Assembly: GCA_023253905.1 (NCBI GenBank)
Contig: JALREG010000081.1
Span: forward strand, 1 to 6,887
Length of the DNA stretch: 6,887 nt
Origin: Burkholderiaceae bacterium
GTDB taxonomy: Bacteria; Pseudomonadota; Gammaproteobacteria; Burkholderiales; Burkholderiaceae
Reading direction: 5' to 3'
Shown here: piece after piece, positions 1 through 5,425 of the stretch
Layout of the letters: each line of letters starts with the position of its first letter
Position numbering within the stretch: position 1 is the first letter of the stretch
Program-made: the position numbers and the translations under genes
The notes under the pieces: generated by a model
Seen by the model: only the letters and a program-made list of their open reading frames with translations
The model's database searches: none
Told to the model about the DNA's origin: nothing

Positions 1-27
1 TATTAGCGAACGGCATTCGGCTGTCAA
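1..27 (-). promoter_or_regulatory. Candidate leftward sigma70 promoter at window edge
   Basis: Read on the minus strand there is a perfect -35 hexamer TTGACA (plus positions 22-27), a 16-nt spacer and then TAATA (plus positions 1-5), which is the first five bases of a -10 box cut by the window edge. No gene for it is visible, so the transcribed gene should lie left of position 1. One CGAA-N5-TTCG dyad fills the spacer, the classic position for a repressor site. The hexamers are seen in the sequence; activity is inferred. Confidence 0.55.
5..20. promoter_or_regulatory. Candidate operator O1 (CGAA-N5-TTCG dyad)
   Basis: The sequence agcgaacggcattcgg contains CGAA at 7-10 and TTCG at 16-19, an imperfect dyad centred at 13. 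Its reverse complement matches positions 91-106 at 15 of 16 bases. It lies between the -35 and -10 of the leftward promoter. The repetition at two promoters makes a regulator-binding site likely; the regulator family cannot be named from this. Confidence 0.55.
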
Positions 28-59
28 GGATCTTCGCTTAGCTTACGAACCGCGCCTGG

Positions 60-89
60 TTGCCAAAACGGTGACCCCATGTCCAGAAT
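60..89 (+). promoter_or_regulatory. Candidate promoter of the oxygenase operon
   Basis: TTGCCA (60-65, five of six to the -35 consensus) is followed by an 18-nt spacer and CAGAAT (84-89, four of six to the -10 consensus). The second dyad begins 2 nt after the -10, so it would cover the transcription start. The leader to the first ATG would be roughly 75 nt. This is a pattern match only. Confidence 0.4.
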
Positions 90-90
90 A

Positions 91-106
91 CCGAATGGCG
101 TTCGCT
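91..106. promoter_or_regulatory. Candidate operator O2, inverted copy of O1
   Basis: CCGAATGGCGTTCGCT is the inverted copy of positions 5-20 with one central mismatch, again CGAA-N5-TTCG (92-95 and 101-104). Centre-to-centre distance from O1 is 85 bp, close to eight helical turns, which would suit cooperative or looped binding. Related half-sites lie between them: TTCGCTTA at 33-40 repeats 101-108 exactly, and CGAA at 46-49 faces it. Bound protein here would block the rightward promoter. Confidence 0.55.
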
Positions 107-120
107 TAACCGGAGCGTCA

Positions 121-138
121 GGCATCCCTTCGGGTGCC
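121..138 (+). other. Hairpin in the oxygenase leader
   Basis: GGCATCC-CTTC-GGGTGCC can fold into a 7-bp stem (one G-U pair) with a 4-nt loop, about 33 nt upstream of the oxygenase start codon. No U-run follows, so it does not look like an intrinsic terminator. It may stabilise the leader or be chance in GC-rich DNA. The rest of 107-170 shows no ORF and no strong Shine-Dalgarno sequence. Confidence 0.3.
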
Positions 139-170
139 ACCCCCCTTAAACCTTCAACGCGGCCTTTCCC

Positions 171-1505
171 ATGCCTGTTCCTGATTCGCAGGGCCTGCGC
201 TCGCTGGTCCGTCCCGACCGGGTCCACCACTCTGTTTACGCCGATCCGGCATTGTTCGAGCTGGAGCTCGACCGGATATTCGGTCGGGCCTGGCTGCTGT
301 TGGGTCATGCCTCGCAGGTGGCCAGTCCGGGCGACTGGTTCACCACTCGCATGGGGCGGCTACCAGTCATCGTTTCACGCGACGCCTCCGGCGCAGTGCG
401 TGTGCTGGTTAACCGCTGTACGCATCGTGGCGCACTGGTCTGCCACGAATCCAGTGGCCATTCGCGCGCCTTCGTGTGCCCCTACCATGGCTGGGGCTTC
501 GAACTCGACGGCCGCCTCACCGGCGTGCCGGTGCCGCAGGGCTACGGTGCACAACCCCAGCGGATGTTCGCCGAAATGGGGTTACGCGCCGTGCCGCGGG
601 TGGATCTCTACCGTGGCTTCATCTTTGCCAGCCTGTCGCCCTCGGCGCCTGATCTGGTTGAATTTCTCGGCCCGCTTGCGAGTTCATTCGATGATCTGGT
701 CGATCGCGCACCCGACGGCGAAGTCGAGGTGGCGGGTGGCGTGTTCAAACATACCTACGAGGGCAACTGGAAGCTGGTACTGGAAAACCATCTTGATGGT
801 GTGCATCCCAACCATGTGCATATCTCGTCGGTGCATGTGGCGCGTGACGCGCCAGAGCCTGGTCAACCGGAAAAATATGCCGATATTTCAATTCGGCAGA
901 TGCGCCAGAACGGTGCGCCCGAACCGGTATGGGAGGCCATTGGGATGTGGACCAGCGACTGGGGCCACGGCTACATGGGTGACTACCACTCCGATGGCCG
1001 GTTGGTGGTGGGGCTCAACAATCCGGTGTTTGCGCAATATCGCGAACGGCTTGAGCAGCGGGTGGGCGCCGATGAGGCGAAGCGCATTCTGGGCGTCACG
1101 CGCTGGAACACCATCGTCTACCCGAACGTGTCCTTCATGAGCCAGTTTCGGCAGCTGCGGATCGTGCATCCACTTGCCGTCAATCGTACAGTGGTCTACA
1201 CCTACAACCTGCGGCTGAAAGGCGCGCCCGAGCAGATGTTTCGCGACACCATCGCCTTTTCCAATGTGGTGAACGGCACCGCATCCTGGGTGCTCACCGA
1301 CGACCTTGAAGTGTATGGCCGCGTCCAGAAGGGCTTGGAAGCGGCCCAGCCTGAATGGGTGAATCTTGCGCGCGGGGCGGGGCGCGATGTCCCGGATGGT
1401 GAGCTCCTGCGGGGCGTTACCGGCACGAGCGAAATCTTCATCCGGCGGCAGTTCGATGCTTGGCTGCGCTACATGTGTGTCGATTCTTCAGGGAGCGCAG
1501 CATGA
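171..1505 (+). CDS. Rieske aromatic-ring-hydroxylating dioxygenase, alpha (large) subunit
   Basis: Catalytic subunit of a cytoplasmic multicomponent oxygenase that inserts O2 into an aromatic ring, normally giving a cis-dihydrodiol. The 444-aa product is a usual length for the family. The Rieske [2Fe-2S] domain (about residues 40-150) has C83-T-H85, 17 residues, then C103-P-Y-H106. The catalytic domain has the non-haem iron ligands in D209-x2-H212-x4-H217; the third acidic ligand is probably D377 or D378 in TDDLEVYGRVQ. An in-frame TAA at 147-149 and no other start codon before 171 fix this ATG, although the Shine-Dalgarno is weak. It overlaps the beta-subunit gene by 4 bp (ATGA), supporting an alpha/beta oxygenase. 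Overall style resembles benzoate/anthranilate/salicylate-type oxygenases, but the substrate cannot be assigned. Ferredoxin and reductase are not in the window. Confidence 0.95.
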   Translation: MPVPDSQGLRSLVRPDRVHHSVYADPALFELELDRIFGRAWLLLGHASQVASPGDWFTTRMGRLPVIVSRDASGAVRVLVNRCTHRGALVCHESSGHSRAFVCPYHGWGFELDGRLTGVPVPQGYGAQPQRMFAEMGLRAVPRVDLYRGFIFASLSPSAPDLVEFLGPLASSFDDLVDRAPDGEVEVAGGVFKHTYEGNWKLVLENHLDGVHPNHVHISSVHVARDAPEPGQPEKYADISIRQMRQNGAPEPVWEAIGMWTSDWGHGYMGDYHSDGRLVVGLNNPVFAQYRERLEQRVGADEAKRILGVTRWNTIVYPNVSFMSQFRQLRIVHPLAVNRTVVYTYNLRLKGAPEQMFRDTIAFSNVVNGTASWVLTDDLEVYGRVQKGLEAAQPEWVNLARGAGRDVPDGELLRGVTGTSEIFIRRQFDAWLRYMCVDSSGSAA

Positions 1506-2020
1506 CGGGCTCGTCCGTTTCGCAGCCCGCCGACTTCGGTCTTTCGCGTCTTGCGCGGCTGGAGGAGATTCGCCAATTCCTTTTTCATGAAGCGCGCCTG
1601 CTCGACACTCACCAGTTCGAAGATTGGCTCGCGCTCTTTACGCATGACGCCACCTACTGGGTGCCGCTCGAAGCCGCGCAAACCGATCCGCTCAATACGT
1701 CTTCGATCATTCACGATGACCGGACGCTGCTCGAACTGCGCGTCCGCCAGATCACCCATCCGCGCGCGCACGCCCGCCGTCCGCTCGCGCGAACTGTGCA
1801 TCAGGTAGGCAATGTGCAGATGCTCTCCCAAGACAAGGGCGAACTGCAGGTTGCCTCCACGCTCGTCCTGTTCGAGTATCGTCTCGAAGTTCAGCGCACC
1901 TGGGCTGCGCTGGTTGAGCACCGCCTGAGATGGGTCGATGGGCAGCTGCGTATTGCGGCGAAACGCGTCAACCTCATCAACTCCGAGGCAGAGTTGCCCG
2001 GCATTGCATTTCTTCTGTAA
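1502..2020 (+). CDS. Aromatic-ring-hydroxylating dioxygenase, beta (small) subunit
   Basis: Small structural subunit of the alpha3beta3 oxygenase, with the NTF2/SnoaL-like cone fold; it supports the hexamer and usually has no catalytic residues. The 172-aa product matches the family length. Family-like signatures are an N-terminal helix with FLFHEARLLDTHQFEDWLALF (about 26-46), the DATYWVPLE strand (49-57), HDDR (71-74) and the RTVHQVGNV strand (97-105), with a C-terminal sheet ending near KRVNLIN. The ATG at 1502 overlaps the alpha-subunit stop as ATGA and has a good Shine-Dalgarno, GGGAG at 1491-1495, 6 nt upstream. An in-frame ATG at 1460 lies inside the alpha gene and is less likely. The coupled junction implies equimolar translation with the alpha subunit. 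Confidence 0.93.
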   Translation: MTGSSVSQPADFGLSRLARLEEIRQFLFHEARLLDTHQFEDWLALFTHDATYWVPLEAAQTDPLNTSSIIHDDRTLLELRVRQITHPRAHARRPLARTVHQVGNVQMLSQDKGELQVASTLVLFEYRLEVQRTWAALVEHRLRWVDGQLRIAAKRVNLINSEAELPGIAFLL

Positions 2021-2043
2021 GCGCAGGCGCGCCCGACCCTTCC

Positions 2044-2826
2044 ATGACATCCTCCTCAGCTGATTTTCTCGGCGTGACTGGCCGCACGGCGCTCGTGACA
2101 GGCGGTGCGCGCAACATTGGCCGGGCCTGTGCGCTCAGGCTGGCTGCGGCGGGTGTGCGGGTGGTAATTGGTGACCTGCTGGCCGATGAGGCGGAGCAAA
2201 CGGCGCGCGATATCGAGGCGGCCGGTGGCAACGCGCTTGGTTGCGCGCTGGACATTGCCGATCGCGCCTCGGTGGAGGCGTGCGTGGCCAAAGGCCGCGA
2301 GCGGTTCGGGCGAATCGACATGCTGGTGAACAACGCCGCGCTTTTCTCTGCGCTGGGCTATCAGGACTTCGACAAGATTCCCTTTGAAGAATGGGATCGC
2401 GTGATTCACACCAACATCACCGGCAGCTTTCACTGCATCCGGGCGGTGTCGCCCGACATGAAGGCGGGAGGCTGGGGGCGGATCGTGAACGTGTCATCGG
2501 GCACCTACCGCATGGGTCGGCCTCATTTTCTTCACTATGTCACCAGCAAAGCATCGTTGGCCGGCATGAGCCGGTCGCTCGCACGGGAGCTCGGGCAATT
2601 CGGAGTGACCGTGAACACCGTGTTACCGGGGGTGGTTCTGCACGGTCTGCAATCCAGTCGTCTTCCTGAGTCCTACAAGCAGATGATTCTCAACATGCAG
2701 TGCATCGCGGAACCCCTCGACTGCGACGCCATCGCCAATGCGGTCGCTTTTCTCTGTTCGGAGGCGGCGCGCTTCATCACCGGTCAGGAGCTTGCGATCG
2801 ATGGGGGGCTCACACATGGCGGCTGA
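2044..2826 (+). CDS. Short-chain dehydrogenase/reductase (possible cis-dihydrodiol dehydrogenase)
   Basis: Classical SDR oxidoreductase of 260 aa with a Rossmann fold. The nucleotide motif is TGGARNIG (19-26), the common variant with Asn in place of the second Gly. D44 at the end of the second strand suggests NAD(H) over NADP(H). NNAA is at 96-99, N124 in the TNI segment, and the catalytic set is S152, Y165 and K169 (YVTSK). The C-terminal FITGQELAIDGG is typical. It sits 23 bp after the oxygenase beta subunit and overlaps the next gene by 11 bp. In oxygenase operons such an SDR often rearomatises the cis-dihydrodiol to a catechol, which is the favoured role by context; oxidation of another alcohol in the pathway is also possible. 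No convincing Shine-Dalgarno precedes ATG 2044, so translation may be coupled to the upstream gene. The frame is open upstream to 1930, but that stretch overlaps the beta gene and shows no SDR similarity. Confidence 0.9.
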   Translation: MTSSSADFLGVTGRTALVTGGARNIGRACALRLAAAGVRVVIGDLLADEAEQTARDIEAAGGNALGCALDIADRASVEACVAKGRERFGRIDMLVNNAALFSALGYQDFDKIPFEEWDRVIHTNITGSFHCIRAVSPDMKAGGWGRIVNVSSGTYRMGRPHFLHYVTSKASLAGMSRSLARELGQFGVTVNTVLPGVVLHGLQSSRLPESYKQMILNMQCIAEPLDCDAIANAVAFLCSEAARFITGQELAIDGGLTHGG

Positions 2827-4291
2827 TTCATTCGCGGCACCGAAGGTCTGGCTCGACCTCGATCAGACAGCGCTAGACCGGGCCTACGATCAGGCGCAGC
2901 ACGCCCCCAATATGCAGCAGGTGCTCAAGCGCTATGAACTCGCGAGTGAGCGCACGCGCGGCCGCTTGGGCGTGCCCTCGCGTCATCGTTACGGACCGAC
3001 CGAAGCGGAGGCGCTTGATTGCTTCAGACCTCGGTCTCAAAGCGCTTCACAAGGTCTGCTACCCGCGTTGCTCTTCGTCCATGGCGGCGCCTGGCGTGGC
3101 GGGCTGGCGCGAAACTATGCGTTCATCGCAGATTCATTCGTCGCCCACGGCTGCGCAGTGCTGATTCCCGACTGTGCGCCAGTCACCGAACTCGATGGCG
3201 ACCTGGGCCGCATGACTGACCAGATCCGTCGCGCAATCGCCTGGGTATCGGCCAACGCCGAGGCGCTCGGCATCGATCCTGCGCGTATCCATCTGTTCGG
3301 ACATTCGTCGGGCGGGCATCTGAGCGCAGTCGCGCTGCACACGAATTGGGCGTCGGAATTTTCGCTGCGTACGCACTCACCGGTGGCAAGCCTCACCGTG
3401 TGCAGCGGCATCTACGAACTGCAGCCGGTGCGCTTGTCGGCCCGGAGCAACTATGTGAGGCTGTCAGAAGATCAGGTGAATGCGCTCAGCCCCATTCGCC
3501 ATGTAGCGGCCCTCACCACGCCGCTTACGGTCGCCTGGGGTTCGCTCGAAAGTCCGGAATTTCAACGTCAGGCGAACGACTATGCAGCGGCTGCCGAGGC
3601 GGCAGGGCGCGCGGTGACGCGGTGCGTCGTGGAGGGCTGCAATCACTTCGAAATTCTCGAGACGCTCGCGAGCCCCTACGGCGTACTGGGCCAGATGCTG
3701 CTCGAACGGGTGATCGGGGTGGCGCCGACGCGCGAGCGATGGGGGTCAGCGGGCGGGGCTTCGGCAGGTGGCCCAGCGCTAGCGGCCGGGGAAGCACCCG
3801 CTGCCTCCACTGGGCGGACGAGCGATGAGCGCGCTGACCTGCACTGGATGCAACTCGCGCTTGCCCAGTCTGTGGAAGCATTCGAGCGAGGCGACTGGCC
3901 GACCGGCGCTGTGCTGGTTCGCGACGGCCAGCTGCTCTCCACCGGCCAGAACCGGCAGGTCTCGCAATGCGACACTACCGTGCACGCCGAGACTGATGCC
4001 ATTCGTCGTGCCGAAGCCATCCACGGGGTCGGAAGCACGCAGGGGGCAACCCTCTACTGCACAATGGAGCCGTGCCCAATGTGCGCCGGGGCACTCAGGA
4101 ACGCTGGCGTCTCGCGGGTGGTGCTCGCACTCCGACACGCAACACTCAAACGAACCGATCTGGGCCCCTACCGGCTAGAGGACTTCTTTACCCTTACCGG
4201 TTGGCAACCCCAGCTGGACAGCGGCCCCCTTGAGGCCGACTACCTCGCGCTGCGGCGTCGATGGGGCCGGGACCCGGTCAGAAGCGGCTAG
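2816..4291 (+). CDS. Arylformamidase-like alpha/beta hydrolase fused to zinc-dependent deaminase
   Basis: One 491-aa ORF with two enzyme domains. Residues 1-300 are an alpha/beta hydrolase of the kynurenine formamidase/esterase group: HGGAW oxyanion-hole motif (89-93), nucleophile elbow GHSSG with S164, the family-typical SGIYELQPVRLSARS segment (197-211), E245 in LESPEF at the acid position, and H277 in CNHFE. This group cleaves esters or N-formyl/N-acyl arylamines. A Gly/Ala-rich linker (about 301-340) leads to a cytidine-deaminase-fold domain (341-491) with zinc ligand H390 and proton-shuttle E392 (HAE), and C420/C423 in PCPMC. Such domains hydrolyse amino groups on nucleobase-like heterocycles. 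ATG 2816 is preceded by a G-run (2803-2808) and overlaps the SDR stop by 11 bp. The frame is open upstream to 2738 inside the SDR gene, but the hydrolase homology starts here. The join may derive from a 2-nt slip at 3829-3834. No signal peptide is seen; cytoplasmic location is expected. Confidence 0.85.
   Translation: MAADSFAAPKVWLDLDQTALDRAYDQAQHAPNMQQVLKRYELASERTRGRLGVPSRHRYGPTEAEALDCFRPRSQSASQGLLPALLFVHGGAWRGGLARNYAFIADSFVAHGCAVLIPDCAPVTELDGDLGRMTDQIRRAIAWVSANAEALGIDPARIHLFGHSSGGHLSAVALHTNWASEFSLRTHSPVASLTVCSGIYELQPVRLSARSNYVRLSEDQVNALSPIRHVAALTTPLTVAWGSLESPEFQRQANDYAAAAEAAGRAVTRCVVEGCNHFEILETLASPYGVLGQMLLERVIGVAPTRERWGSAGGASAGGPALAAGEAPAASTGRTSDERADLHWMQLALAQSVEAFERGDWPTGAVLVRDGQLLSTGQNRQVSQCDTTVHAETDAIRRAEAIHGVGSTQGATLYCTMEPCPMCAGALRNAGVSRVVLALRHATLKRTDLGPYRLEDFFTLTGWQPQLDSGPLEADYLALRRRWGRDPVRSG
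3825..3835 (+). other. Cryptic start/stop junction inside the hydrolase-deaminase ORF
   Basis: The 11 bases atgagcgcgct sit at the linker/deaminase border. As given, the hydrolase frame reads through as T-S-D-E-R-A-D-L-H-W. Removing one GC from the gcgcgc run (3829-3834) would make the hydrolase frame read GAG CGC TGA and stop, and would put ATG 3825 in frame with the deaminase as M-S-A-D-L-H-W-M. The resulting overlap, ATGAGCGCTGA, is 11 bp, the same as ATGGCGGCTGA at 2816-2826 between the SDR and the hydrolase. The products would be a 340-aa hydrolase and a 154-aa deaminase, the latter a normal stand-alone length. Confidence 0.6.
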
Positions 4292-4309
4292 CCGGGCGCC
4301 TCCCGGCTA
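4289..4309. terminator. Hairpin between convergent genes, overlapping a stop codon
   Basis: TAGCCGGG-CGCCT-CCCGGCTA is a perfect 8-bp inverted repeat with a 5-nt loop, beginning with the TAG stop of the hydrolase-deaminase ORF. It lies between two convergent stop codons (4291 and 4333). No T-run follows on either strand, so an intrinsic terminator is uncertain; it may act as a bidirectional hairpin terminator or a 3'-end stabiliser. The remaining 24 bp before the next stop show nothing else. Confidence 0.5.
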
Positions 4310-4332
4310 CGCGCTGATCCGTCCGCCCCGCC

Positions 4333-5313
4333 TTACTCGAGCGAGAGTTTCTGCTGGGCGACCACCTGGCGGTACACCTCGAACTCGGCCTTGATCTGCG
4401 CAGCGAATTCGGCGGGGCTATTGCCAATCACGATCGATCCCGTGTCCTCGATCCGCTTTCGAACCGCCGGATCTTCGAGCGCTTTGCGGGCGGCCGCGTT
4501 GATCCGCTCAATGATCTCGCCCGGCAGACCCTTCGGCGCCAGAATGCCGTAGTACGCCATCCGGTTCACCGGCTCCAGGCCTACCTCCTTGAAGGTCGGG
4601 ACATTAGGCAGCACTGCCAGCCGCTGGGGAGCAGCCACGACCAGCGGCACCAGCCGGTTGGCCTGCACGAATGGCAACGCCGAAGGAATGTTGTCGAAGA
4701 TGATGGGCACCTGACCGGCTACGGTGTCGTTTAGCGCCGGGCCCGCACCACGATAGGGGATGTGGGTCACGAATACGCCCGCCAGGCTTTTAAACAGCTC
4801 GGTCTGAAGATGACCGATCCCGCCGGTGCCCGACGAAGCGTAGGAGTATTTGCCAGGCTTGGATTTCAGCTCATCAATAAAAGCCTTGTAGTCACGTGCC
4901 TGGAAGCTGGGGTGCACCGCAATCAGGTTAGGCGTTGCAGCAATGTTGATGATGGGCGTGAAGTCGGTGACAGGGTTGTACGGGATCTTTGGATTGATCG
5001 CAGGGTTGGCGGCGGTGGTTGAGACCGTGGCCATGCCGAGCGAGTAGCCATCCGGGGTGGCTCGAACAGTTTCGGTAGCGCCGACCACGCCGCCGCCGCC
5101 TGCCTTGTTTTCAATCACCACCGGCTGGCCGAGTGCCTTGCCAAGCGGCTCAGCGATCACCCGCGCAATGATGTCGGTGGTGCCGCCGGGCGCGAAAGGT
5201 ACCTGCAATTTGATCGCACGGGTGGGATAGGACGCTTGGGCCATTGCCGCGGCACTGGCAAGGGTGAGCGTGGCAAGCGAGGCGGTAAGTGCTGCGCGGC
5301 GAAGGAGTTCCAT
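4333..5313 (-). CDS. Bug/TctC-family tripartite tricarboxylate transporter substrate-binding protein
   Basis: Periplasmic solute receptor of 326 aa, the family's normal length. The N-terminus is a Sec signal peptide: MELLRRAAL, a hydrophobic Ala/Leu stretch, and a probable AQA cleavage site before S28. The mature protein begins YPTRAIKLQVPFAPGG, a typical family opening, and continues with PGGTTD (42-47) around the ligand carboxylate loop, VVIENKAGGGG (65-75), HIPYRGAGPAL (184-194) and the FDN segment (206-208). The start at 5313 is set by the signal peptide and by GGAG (plus 5321-5324) 7 nt upstream; the frame extends to 5541 but that part overlaps the promoter and the divergent gene. No TctA/TctB membrane genes are nearby, as is common for Bug proteins, which bind varied organic acids, amides and aromatics. 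Its ligand may be the pathway substrate, by context only. Confidence 0.93.
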   Translation of the reverse strand: MELLRRAALTASLATLTLASAAAMAQASYPTRAIKLQVPFAPGGTTDIIARVIAEPLGKALGQPVVIENKAGGGGVVGATETVRATPDGYSLGMATVSTTAANPAINPKIPYNPVTDFTPIINIAATPNLIAVHPSFQARDYKAFIDELKSKPGKYSYASSGTGGIGHLQTELFKSLAGVFVTHIPYRGAGPALNDTVAGQVPIIFDNIPSALPFVQANRLVPLVVAAPQRLAVLPNVPTFKEVGLEPVNRMAYYGILAPKGLPGEIIERINAAARKALEDPAVRKRIEDTGSIVIGNSPAEFAAQIKAEFEVYRQVVAQQKLSLE

Positions 5314-5355
5314 GGATTGACTCCGGTTTGAAGGTAATAAGGAGAGGGCGGCGAA

Positions 5356-5384
5356 AATGTACTTGAGTTCGCGATACGCGCCAA
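5356..5384 (-). promoter_or_regulatory. Candidate promoter of the Bug/TctC gene
   Basis: On the minus strand TTGGCG (plus 5379-5384) is followed by a 17-nt spacer and TACATT (plus 5356-5361, four of six to TATAAT). Transcription would begin near 5349, giving a leader of about 36 nt that contains the GGAG ribosome site. Spacing is ideal and the hexamers are moderate. An equally good promoter for the rightward lactonase gene was not found in 5314-5425. Confidence 0.45.
5370..5380. promoter_or_regulatory. Dyad CGCG-ATA-CGCG inside the Bug/TctC promoter
   Basis: An 11-bp dyad (4-bp arms, 3-bp centre) falls between the -10 and -35 of the minus-strand promoter, a plausible repressor site. Short GC-rich dyads are common by chance in such DNA, so this is weak evidence. 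Confidence 0.25.
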
Positions 5385-5390
5385 ACCCTA

Positions 5391-5408
5391 CCCGGTAGCA
5401 ACACCGGG
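5391..5408. promoter_or_regulatory. Dyad CCCGGT-N6-ACCGGG in the divergent intergenic region
   Basis: Perfect 6-bp arms around AGCAAC, just upstream of the -35 of the minus-strand promoter (centre near -50 relative to the inferred start) and about 17 bp before the ATG of the lactonase. The position suits an activator of the minus-strand gene or a repressor of the plus-strand gene. It shares no sequence with the dyads at 5-20 and 91-106. Confidence 0.35.
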
Positions 5409-5425
5409 AATTCCTGGAAACCCGA

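Noticed and set aside
79..1140. A 353-codon plus-strand open frame overlapping the oxygenase alpha gene
   Set aside because: Rich in Arg, Ser, Trp and Cys with no family motif; a GC-driven shadow of the Rieske gene, whose Fe-S and iron ligands lie in the other frame.
1469..2050. A 193-codon minus-strand frame opposite the beta subunit
   Set aside because: No recognisable domain, and it is fully antisense to a clear NTF2-like subunit that has a good ribosome site and a coupled start.
2119..2121. SDR glycine motif with Asn instead of Gly (TGGARNIG) as a possible defect
   Set aside because: This variant is common in functional SDRs, and the Ser-Tyr-Lys catalytic set is intact.
3346..3828. A 160-codon plus-strand frame across the hydrolase, ending at the ATGA of position 3825
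   Set aside because: Gly/Arg-rich shadow; the hydrolase motifs S164 and H277 flank or lie in the other frame. Its TGA is not needed for the two-gene model, in which the stop arises at the GC run.
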